From positions 406,527 through 470,526 of the forward strand of contig NMRA01000200.1 in NCBI GenBank assembly GCA_002633005.1: a DNA stretch of 64,000 nucleotides. Reading direction: 5' to 3'. Under the pieces are notes generated by a model, which saw only the letters and a list, made by a program, of their open reading frames with translations, had not been told where the DNA came from and did no database searches. The position numbers and the translations under genes are program-made. Positions 40,001 to 52,000 of the stretch are shown one piece after another. Origin of the DNA: Phoronis australis (taxonomy: Eukaryota > Phoronida > Phoronidae). Position 1 is the first letter of the stretch; every line of letters starts with the position of its first letter.

Positions 40001-43000
40001 CTTAAACTTTTTCTACCATAGCTGCCAATGGCGACCACTAAATAAATTATGGTACTCACATTTTGGTATGCCTTAGGTATGCTCACCATTTTTAGGTCAT
40101 TTACAAGGGACTTGAGTATGTTATGCTACTGTTTTATAACNTGATCATCAAAGATTTTAGAAAAAAAAATTATTTTTTTGGTATAAGTACTTTAAGAGTT
40201 ATATTTATGAAATTTAATCTTTGGTAATGAAGCTAGCCTATGACATTAGCTATAAGGAAGATATCTCCAGTCTCTGTTACCCTTTCTATTGGTTGCCAAG
40301 TATCACGCGCAACACAGTTAAACAGAAGCAAAGCAAACATTCATTGATACTTAGGTGTCTTTGAACAAACTATGATTCTTTTTGTAGAAGTGAGTTGTGT
40401 CTTTATTCTATATTCGCTTAAACTTTTTCTACCATAGCTGCCAATGGCGACCACTAAATAAATTATGGTACTCACATTTTGGTATGCCTTAGGTATGCTC
40501 ACCATTTTTAGGTCATTTACAAGGGACTTGAGTATGTTATGCTACTGTTTTATAACCGGTCTCCTGATTATGAAAAAGTCAAAAAATACCAAGATTAGTT
40601 TTTCTCACAAGATATACCTATTGAGAAGTTACTTACTGGGGTATGTTGAGATTGATAATAACTAGTCTCCTGATTGTGAAAAAGTCAAAAAATACCCAAA
40701 TTAGTTTTTCTCACAAGATATAGTTATTGAGAAGTTACTTACCGGGGTATGTTGAGATTGATAATAACCAGTCTCCTGATTGTGAAAAGTCAAAAATACC
40801 AAGATTAGTTTTTCTCACAAGATATAGTTATTGAGAAGTTACTTACCGTGGTATGTTGAGATTGATACTTATCAGAGTTTAAACTGTGTCAAGTGCAGGT
40901 GTCTTTGAACATAAAATGTCTTGTATTATAATCATTTTTGGCCACTGATAATTTTTTAGTTATTAGATTGAAAACTCATCGATGTCTATTTTACACATAA
41001 TTTATTTTCTTGTGTTTTCAGATAAAAATGAATGTTCCCAAAACAACGGTGGATGTGAACATAACTGCTGCAATACTATTGGTTCTTACAAGTGTAAATG
41101 TAAGCCAGGCTTCCAACTTGCCTCTGATGGCAGGAGATGTAGAGGTAAGCTGGCTCCATCTGTTGTCTTCATTTGTAGTGGCTTTTCAGCTGCAGTGGCC
41201 CGTGCTGTGGTTATTTTTCACCTGTTCGGCAGTGCAGTGAAAAATAGAATTTTAATTTGGAAAAGAGCAACTCTCAGTATGGTTGTGCAAAAGTCATAAA
41301 AACAACATTCATTATTTCTTGATTATTTGGTCAATGGTAATCAGCCTGTGAAAAATAGGAAGTGACAATTATTAATTATGTTTGAGAAATAATCCACTCA
41401 AAGTTTTACTGCACCAACGTTGCCCTAGTTTTCATGTGCTGCCATCTATATAGTGAATGAAATACAATGGTCACATAATGTCACATTGTGTTAAACAATT
41501 CATTTTCCGTTGGTTATTTCAGATGTGGATGAATGTCGAATGAACCATGGCTGTGAACACAAATGCATCAACACACATGGTGGTTATCATTGCGAGTGTC
41601 CACAGGGAATGAGACTTCATGCTGATGAGAAAACATGCATAAGTGAGTCTTGCACAGAATTGTACATGGGATGAATGTTTGACCAGAACGGATTCTGATA
41701 TCAATGAACATTAGCTGTCTAGACTCGAGACTGTTTAGAATGACTGTATAGAATGGTGTTAAAAAGAAGATATGGAAACACTCGTCCAGTTTCAGTCGTT
41801 AAGGAACTGAAATTTTTTAATGATATTCCAATGTATGCATAAAGCCAGTGTAGTTCACTGCACCATTTCTTTGCAATATTTTTGTTGATAGCTTGCCATT
41901 GGTGATGATAAATTTATTTATGTGTCCAAGCAACTATAGACATCTAAAACAAAGCATGTATCTTAACCACAGTGAAACCACAATAGAGAAAAAACAAATG
42001 ATTGATTATGTGTAGATTTGGAATATAGCAGGAAACAGTATGAAATATTTGACACACAGCTCTTTTGGTTTTTAAAAACCACAAAAGCAACTTCAGTTTT
42101 GACTGAATTTCAAGTATTGGTGTTCCAGTTCACAGAGTCAAATTCACTTTCATTCACAGACATTTAATGACTGGACTCATTTGAACATCCCACCATCCTC
42201 GGGATGGTGATTTGAAGACAAAGAATTGAAAAATTTTCAAAATTTGCATACAGTCTGTAGGTGGCACTGCATGTTTGCACTCAAATTACTTTACAATCAT
42301 TTAGTGACAGCAAGTTTCAGTGTGAAGCCTCTGTATCAGAAAATAGCAATTGTGAAATTAGTCATCTTCCAAAAGTTAGATGTCACTGTCATATTTATTG
42401 TTGCTTACAGGACACTGTAGGTAATCAAGGAACAGTGCTATTAGAAATAAATGCTTTAATGTTCTTGGAGTGTGTGACAGGTTTACTGCTGACAACATTT
42501 CCATTTATGTGCCTGAGGGAATGTAAATGATACAATCCTTACAATAGATTTATTTACATTAAAACAATGGTTAATGGCTGCTGCCCATTTTAGGAGGGGG
42601 GGGGGGGGGGGNNNNNNNNNNNNNNNNNNNNNNNNNNNNNNNNNNNNNNNNNNNNGGAGTACAGGTTCATAGGGTAGAATAATAAACAGATGCTGACTGA
42701 GTGTTGGAGTGTCCTCAAATGACATGTTTACAGTATGAGACTGTGAGACAGTCTATCTGTCAGCCTGCTGGGCTGCTGGCCTTGTTTCTTAATTTGTTCA
42801 AGATTCTGAAGATGTTTACCAATGTGAAATGAGATCTTAGATACACAGTGTTGTTGAACAGCCATGCCAGTCTGGGAGGGGTTTTGTTTCATTAATTTGA
42901 CTCCAATAACATTGTGTCTTAAAACACTTGTCTATGGAAGACATCACATGTTGGTCCAGTCATTGTTTTATGTTGCTGCTTACAATTAGCTGCAGGCATT

Positions 43001-46000
43001 TCTTGTTGGTAAAGGCTACTCCCTAGCACACATTCTTGAAGTAATTACTTTTATCTGAATATTTTGACTCTTAATTTTTTGGAAGCTCTGGTATGTTTTG
43101 AGGACTTGCAGGAGTACAGTTGTACAGTTGACTTGTTTTGGATTCACTGCAAGGCAATTAGTTTATGAATAAAGCAGTTTATGCACGGAAGTTATATTAA
43201 GTTACTAAGATGGAGACTTCTTTCTAGCTTTGCTGTGTTCAATCAGTTTGCTATGTGCTCCACCATTCTGCCTCTTTATGGTTGGTTCTATTTACATTTG
43301 TATGACATTGCTATTTTAACACTTTTCACAGTCTGTGATCTTTTAAGCTCAATGTTTGTCTCATTTCAGAAATAGATGGCTGTTCCATCCGTAATGGTGG
43401 GTGCCAGCACCAGTGTGTAAGTGGATACAATGGGCATTATTACTGCCGATGTCGGCAAAATTTCAGATTGAAAGAAGATGGAAAAAGTTGTGAAGGTAAA
43501 ACTGGTCATCCAATGATATCAGGTGATATTGAGGCTGATTGTGTAGTGTTTGGGAGAAAGTATCAGGATGCTCTATTTTCAACTTGCAATGTGCAAAAAA
43601 TGGCTTTTAATAAGTTGCATGAATTTTTGTATTAGCGTTTGACAGAAAATATCACTAAGGATGAAATTAAGAAAAATGTCAGTTGGTTGAATATGTCTTT
43701 GAACTTTGTGTATATTTAAGGATTTCAGTGCTAAAAATATGCACATTTGTGCCCATGTGCCTTTGTGTGAAGCTGTTTTTTTCCACATTTGAGTGAAGGC
43801 CACGTTATTAATTACAGCAGAAGTTGACAGGATATGATTAACAATTAATTGCAAAACTTTGGATGCCTAAAAATGCAAGAAAACATACATTTCAAGCCAT
43901 GTTGAACTCTCATCTGTGCTCATAACTAAAGCCCAAATGCAGAAAATTTACTTAAATAAATAAAAAATGCATTATTTCAAAAAAGCCAAAATACAGCCCT
44001 ATTCAGCATTGGTTATATACTAAAACTTATTCTTTGTATCACATTGGTAACTTGTTGTTACTTCCAGAAATTGACCCATGTCGAATTAACAATGGAGGCT
44101 GTGAACAGAAGTGTACCAACTATGGTGGACGTGCCGAGTGTCAGTGTTATGCTGGCTACCAATTGGCCCCTAACAGACGCAACTGTATAGGTATGCCCCC
44201 TGGTGGTTATTAGGTGTAATGTATTAGTGTAAGATTGTTAAGGTACAGTGAAATCTCACTAATTTAGGTCAACTGGTGGACAACTGAAATTTTATTTTCT
44301 CGTTTTTCCATGAAAAATAAGAAGCAGCAAATTAATGCTTTACCATGTTTAAGATCTGTTTCCATAGCTACCATCAGAAAACAAAGTGAAATATTGTGTG
44401 CTTTCACAACAGTGTTTGAAGACCTTGAAACATGAAAGAAAAATAATCTTGACAATAATTTTTGTTAGTTTTGAAATTGGCTAGATGTTACCATAATATT
44501 TTTCTCAATATTCAGGACAGCCGGTCTTCCTCCCATGTGATCTGGTGATTTTTTTGTCCAGAATACAATTCTTTGTACACCTGCTTGATTTCTTTATAAA
44601 CGTTAAAATTTCATTAAATGACCTTGCATTTAGAAGTTTCACAAATTTGATGCAAAAATGTAAAGAAACAGAGAAAAGTCTTGTATCTTTAACTAATAAA
44701 CTCAAGGTTATTTATTGAAGTTTGCCTGCACAAAGAACTGCGTCGTTACGTCCACAGAGGAGTAATCAAATATGTACGAGCAGTTATCAGGCGCGCTTAA
44801 TTCTATTTCACTTTCTGTTGATTGCAGACATTGATGAATGTGCCAAGGACAAGGGTGGCTGTACTCAGGCATGTGCCAATACCCAGGGTTCTTACACCTG
44901 TACATGTACTCCAGGCTATCAACTGGGCACTGATGGACGGTCATGTTACAGTAAGGGCATTCCTCGGTGTATGAAGGGACATCAGACAAAGATAATGTCA
45001 CAGTGTGACCATCTGACATACTGCTCATGTTTTCACAGTATACTGTCATCATCTACAGAGATTAATAGAATTGGGAGAAAATAGAAGTGTGTGTATTTAT
45101 CATGCCACAAGCATAGTCCATCATAGATGTGGAAAATCAATGAGTTGTTCTGACTTCTAAACCATCTTTAGAGTTTTTATAGTACTCTTTTGTTTTCGTT
45201 TCAAAATATTTTTGTTGCATTATAACATTATACTTATTCTTAGGAATTGAGATGGAGGTAGTTGATGCCTGCAAGACTAATAATGGTGGCTGCAACCACA
45301 AGTGCAAACACGGGCCAGGGGGCGCTCAGTGTTCTTGTAATATTGGCTACAAGCTGATGGCAGATGGGAAAACATGTGAAGGTAGGATAAATCTCTCGAT
45401 GTCCAAAAAATTAATGGACCTGGTCCAGTTTACTTACTAGGCAAAGATATTGACTGATGAATTGGAGCCTGGGCAATAGTCGGATATAATGTGCCTGTAT
45501 TTTGGGAACCAATTTGAAGCCTGTTATTCAATGGAGAAAACTGGTTGTCGAAATGCTGGCATTTTATATCCGACTGTTACCGGAGCCTGTGCACAAGGTG
45601 CTTTACAGAAGGGTCTAGGCCTGGTTGTGCTCTTGGCATGACTTTGTTAAAGAGTCAATAAACCCCACCTACTGTAAATAAACAACTTTGGATTTAGACC
45701 ACTTACTGTTGTAAAATTGGTCTCTTGTTGTTCCTTACTAAGATTAGAAATGATTTTTGATAAAAGAAGAACTGACAGGTCGCCGCTGCTTCAGACCACG
45801 GCCGTTGGGTTTCTTGTGAAAGCAGATTAATTTCAGTCACTTAGGCAGTATGGCCAACAGAAGAATACCAGGCAATTGATTGTAACCGATTTCAATTGAA
45901 ATGAAGGATAAGATCACTCTGTGGCACTGGTTTGCAAGAGCATGTACACCTGTGAAGAAGGTTGGCATTTTTAGCACCAGAACATCTCTAATTATTGCTT

Positions 46001-49000
46001 CAATGTCAATTGTGTTAGAGTTAAGCTTTAATACACTAATAGATCAGAAAGGTTGGCTGAGGTAAGAATACAAAAATATGCCCCACAGAATGTTGTGCAC
46101 TTCAGAACATTTATGGTTGAAGCTAAAATGATTATTAGTGATGCCATCTATTGGCCATTGCAGATATGGATGAGTGTGATGAAGGACGGTCTTGTTGTAC
46201 TCAGACATGTTCCAACACTCAGGGCAGTTACCTATGTGGCTGCAAGGCAGGCTTCACTGTTAACCAGGACAAGTGTGGATGTGATGGTATGTTGCTCATT
46301 TTCACAGAGTGATCACACTTAAGTTCTGTATTATTATTAATTTGTATAAATCGGTAAATGAAACAACAAGAATGGATCAACTGAAATTTGAAATTTTCGG
46401 ATGTAATGACAAAGGAAGTTATTACATCCGAAAATTTCAAATTTTAGTTGATCCATTCTTGTTGTTTTATTTACTGATTTATATTCTTCATTTCATGAAA
46501 CAATAGTATCCTTGGGAGGATCTGGATCGCCTTATTTAGTTTCAGATATATTTTCTACGTTATTAATTTGTGAAATGTGAAGGTGGTCTTTTCATAAACT
46601 TTGGAAACAGATAGATATTTTTAAAAATCTATATTCTAGGTTGATCACGTTATGATTAAAATCTATGAACTGTCGAAACAATATTGTGTTTTGGTTCAAA
46701 AACTAAGATAAAACTAAACCTAAACCTGAGAGAAGTGTTATTGTTGTTAAACTGATAGTGTGTGCACTTTCAAAGGGCCGGAAATCTGCATCTTCGAATT
46801 GAGAGCGCTCAAATTTGAGATGGTTTAACGTGCTAAAACTACTGACTATGAACTGTGCCCCTGACAGCACAACTCATTTTCGATCAAAATGAAGCAACAC
46901 TGAAATACAATGTGTCCCAAACTAATTGTGAAAGTGAGATGGTCAGATTTGCACGGGAGACTACTTCTGGGTAGAAGTCAAAGTGAAATGACCAGACAAG
47001 TGGAAGCAGTGGGGGTTATGGACGCGATGTGTGGACAGTAACACGGTTCAAATGGCAAGCATTGGTAGCAAATCAATGTGGCCTCCATGACTATGGACTT
47101 CTGCAACCTCTCTTGTAATGACTATATGAACACAAGAAGGTTTTCATAAGTTTCTAATCGGGTGTTTTGTACACTGGGCCCAATTTATGTGGCCAACACA
47201 TGCCCGATGCTTGAATTGCAATCTTTTGTTAATTAGTAGACTGTTGTGAGTCTTGCTTTAAGTGAGTTCTGAGTATTGCCAGTGTTTGTATGTGGTCATC
47301 CATTCTTTTGCAGATATTAATGAGTGCCTGGTCAACAATGGAGGCTGTGAACACATCTGTGTCAACTCTGAAGGCTCCTACCAATGTGTCTGTCATGCTG
47401 GCTTCCAAGTTGCAGCAGACAAACGAAGCTGTTTGGGTAAGTTGCACCACTGACCGACTGATAGGGTCAACAATTTTTTAATTTATGCAGAACTGATCAA
47501 GGAAGCTGTGCACAAAAATGGGGCCGAGGTGACATTTTCTGTCATGTTTTGATTATGTTTGCAAATGGTATAAAGATAATTTGGTTGACATTATCAAATT
47601 TTGTTTTCCTGAAAATAGTTTTGCTATTTGATAAGTCTCTCTGTCTTTATGGTCACATTGTTACTGTTTGTAGTTTACTACAACCATTGCTGCATAATCT
47701 AGTGCATGCTGGGTAAACTTGCCCAGTACTCACAATGTTTCATGTGTTATTTATCGCTGCTAACTTATAAGAAATAACGAGGACCAGGCGGGAGGAGATA
47801 GCGTCGCAGTTAACTGACCCTGGCATGGAGTTCTATAGCATTGTGGATGAAAGTACATGTAAATCATCAGCTAGTGTTGTTTACTATTTTTTATTTATAT
47901 GTTGCTGTGTGGCTGTTTCAGCTGGGCTTTCACTTAACACTAGTTCAGCTGGTAAAATTGATACTGTCACTCCCAATGAACCGACAATCATGTCTCGGGG
48001 TGATTTAGATAGAGGTAAATGGCTGTGCTAGGGAACGATCTCACAATCTGAACATGATAGAGTGCCAAATCATGTACACATGCGCACTGAATGGCTTGTT
48101 AGTAATGTATTTGGGAATCCGAGTTATAAAGTATTTTTTTGATTTCACTTGACTCGAGATATGCACCTGCACAGAATACAGGCTTATTCACAATTTTGAA
48201 AGTTTTCGTCAAGTAGGTAGTGCATGATATTTTAAATATCACCAATAATATAGTTATTCGTGTATGAAAGAGATATATTGCACTTTCATGAGAAAGGTTC
48301 ATTTAGTGTTACCGAACCAGAGCAAAAAGATTGGAGGGTGGTCCACTATATTAACACCCCTCCGTCATCACTTTCACCTTACCCTAACTCAGCACAACAA
48401 GCAGCCTTCTTTTTATACATTGTTGGGACCCCTGGTCATAATTGCTATCAGTATTTAACTTAGCTCTGAAAGGGTATTGCATGTAGCTTATTGCCATGTC
48501 GTATAGGAATAGATGAGTTGAACATTTCTTCACATCTTTTGTGTTTTTACAGAAAATGTTTTTTAATCCACTTCTTCAACATAGCATGCTCCTTTTCACT
48601 CGTTCGTTTTTCATTGTTATTCGTGTTAACGATAGTGGTCATTTGCTTTGTCTTGACAATATTTAAAATACGGATAATTTGCATTTGTCTGGTATTACCT
48701 GTTAGCTTTGCTTCAACTACAGTCTAGTTGCTAATTGTCCAATTAACATCCTTTTAGTGTAAAGTAATGCAGTTCAATGTCTAAAGTAACATGTGGTGTT
48801 CTTATAACTGGTGCTGTTTCTCATTATTCACCAAGGCAGGTTTACGTGGCCAGAATTTAGGTCTACCTTTAGTTTTTGCTGTTAAACATTTGTCATGTTG
48901 TGATTCAACTGATGTGCAATCATCAGTGCAGGATCGTTGTTATTTCAGAGCTGAGTGAGGAGCGAGGTTCTGGAGGTAACTCCTCCCCCTCACTTATTGA

Positions 49001-52000
49001 GATGGAACACTTTCACAGTCCTCAAATCACACTCTTGTATCATTTCTCAATATATGTTCGGAACTGTTAAGAAAGTACTTTATATGCTTTCATCCTGTTA
49101 TTTTAGCTATTTTATTTTGTACCTTATTTAACAGTTTTAGCATATTTTCATCATTTTACTATACATGAATTAACATGTCTATGCAAGGCTTAGCTACTGC
49201 ATGTCTGGTCTTACTGCTTGTTATAACTGACTGCTTACATATCTAGATGATTTAGTACATTCTTTATTGTTATCAGTTATGTTATATATGCTGCTTACCA
49301 ATGTACGTAACAGCAATAGTTCTCAATACAAAAATGTGTTGACTACACATATTGACTACACAATTAACAAACTTTAATATTATAAACAATACCCATTGCA
49401 CATAACCAAAATTAACTACATTTTAACACTTATACAAAATGACTTTCACAGTTTCTGCTGCCATGCCTCTAAAAATCCCCGTCTGTGACACCCCTACTGT
49501 GTTGTTCCAGCCATTGACCCTGGTCCAGTGCGAGGTGACATCCCATTGGTCCGCCTCCAGCCGTCCCCTCGGCCTATCATACCTGTCACCGATGATTACA
49601 GAAGGTCGGATGAACTAATTGGACCTAAAGTGAAAATTGGTAAGATAGACATGAAGATTGAAACTTTCAGCTGCTTACTCCATCTGGTGGCAAGCTGATT
49701 TTAAGTTTGTCAAACTGCTTGGTAAATACACAATGTCAGGGGACTTGTGCTGGTTGTCCAAGTAACGGTAAATGTGGTCCGGTACTAACTAAATGCTGGT
49801 AGTTCAGGTAGGTATACAAAGTCTGCCTCTTGAGGATTAGTTGCAGTACTTTTCTATTTGGTCAAATTTAAATTGCAATGACAGTTTTAACTATTTCTGT
49901 GCAGCCTATGAGATATGTAAGTGTTCCTTCCCGGCACTTGCCCTGCATGCATGAGAAATGTTGTTATAGTTTATATACATCATCTACCTGTAAGATTTTA
50001 GATGTAGTTGTGAAAAGACATCTTCTATTTAATAATAGCTATTTATAGTTTTAGTATGTTTTCTATCGAAAATGATAATTCTGAATTATTCATTTCAATA
50101 ACTAGCGCAACTTAACAAACGTAAGTGGGTGTTGTTTGTCGTTGAAGTGTTTTTCTCACTAAGCGAAAAATTAACAGTATTTTTGTTATTTTGTTGAACC
50201 ATTATCATTTCATTATTTAAGTTCTAGATGGACCTGTGTAAACCGTTATCAGCAATTTTAGTTTCAGGTGTTACTCAGTGCTGTCTCTTTTGATTATCCT
50301 TAAGTGTTTTAAAACCTTCCTCGAATGGATTTTTGTTATTCCGGATGTATTGGTCTGTCCTGATAGTCCCAGAAATACTTTAGCAACATAAGAAAACAGA
50401 ATTTAAACACTCTAACACAGGTACATAAAAAGATAAGTGATTTTGGCTTTTCGCGCCATATTGCGTCACCACGAGAAAATAGCAAACAAAAAACGTTTGA
50501 TAACAGTTATGAACACTATTGCCAGTACTCGTGGCAGAAGTATGTATCTACCGTGTGTACCAGAGTATATTGAATATGTATCTACCATGTGCACCAGAGT
50601 ACATATTGAACAGAACGACAATGTGAGCAGGTGTTGCTAGTACCTGTTTAAATTAACTGAAGATTCTCGCGGTGAAATCGGGCTATAAGCCAAACTGTCC
50701 ATTACATTTGGCAATTATGACTTCAGTGTGGTCAAAGTGATGCTTTTAACATATTGCAGGAACTCATTTCACATGTGTACCCATTCAAGGTAAATTTGAA
50801 ATCAAAGTCTTTAACAGCTATTATGTGTTGAGGATTTTATTGTGGCTTTATTACCTTTAAGTAATGGATATTTAATCTCAAAAATTTAAAAGAGCACTTA
50901 TTGAAAACGGCTTATATTTGAATTGGGTTCTCCTTTAGGTGAAAGACAACTAAAACATGATGTTTGTAACCCAATTGTTACTATTATAAGTCCAAGCTGA
51001 AAATGTTTCATATAAAATTGTGTGTTAGACTAAAGTTAGCATCAGTTGAGTATTGATTGCCTAGTATAATGACGTATGACCTTTCTGTACCTCAGTTCCA
51101 TCTCCTGTCAATCTGTCCTCGGGGTATCTGTTTGCCCAGGACAATGGTCTTGACAAACCCAGCAATGATGAGGAAGGTGAGTTTAAACAGAACCAGCCTT
51201 GCAACAAAATGCCATCAGTTCTGTGCACACTTCATTAGAATTCTGTTCTCTAACACCAACATTAGGTCCTAGTACATTCTCATTTCCCAACTGGCAAGTG
51301 GAATGCATTTCAAGATGCATGCATTTTACTGGTTGGGATTTCAATAGCTGCATTCCACAGCACCAGGTTCTTTTGTTTGGGGATTAGGCAACAAAGAGGA
51401 CTATCAGTGATGAGGACAGGGTAATGGGGAGGTCTGACTTGTGGGCCTAACTGAACAATAGAGTGCTTATCTGAATGATCTTAATACCCACAAAGAATGT
51501 TGATGAAGATTCCAACAATAGGGTGCTTAGCTCAGTGATCTAATACCCCCCCCCAAGTAAGTTGGGGAATTTTAAATAGAGAAGGGTCAAATGAAACTTT
51601 TACTAGCTTACTTAAATTAAATGTTGTCTATACTGTGAAAGCTATCCTGAGTTGCCACATAACAGTGTTTTTAGTGAAAAATGCATTTTTTTAAAAATAA
51701 CTTGTAAAGTTGTTATGGGGCACTGCATAACTTATGCAGTTGTTTTTTGTTGCATTTTAATGCTTCAAAGAGGACCTCCACTCACTTCAGCTATGGCCAT
51801 CATTAAGTATTTCTGGTAATACATCTGTGTCTGGAAATATAATTCTGGATGCAAGCTCAGGAGGTAAGTGAATGGAATATGTTGTCATTTCATAATCTGT
51901 ATCACTATGTTATTTTTGACAAATTAGTTGGAATGATTTTTATTTGTGTTGTTTAATCTGCTGGTGTCTGATGCTGTCTGTCTCCAATTCCCTTGGATGG

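Larger units (their letters stand above)
32655..41021 (+). other. Intron 4 (8.4 kb, phase 1)
   Basis: Contains the inverted-repeat elements at 35109 and 39275, the 14-bp repeat at 37041, a G tract at about 37429, the duplicated block around the N at 40141 and the 105-bp tandem repeat. No coding evidence. Confidence 0.75.

Noticed and set aside
49452-49510. Upstream alternative acceptor for exon 15
   Set aside because: It would add 59 bases, shift the frame and lose the conserved PLVR stretch.
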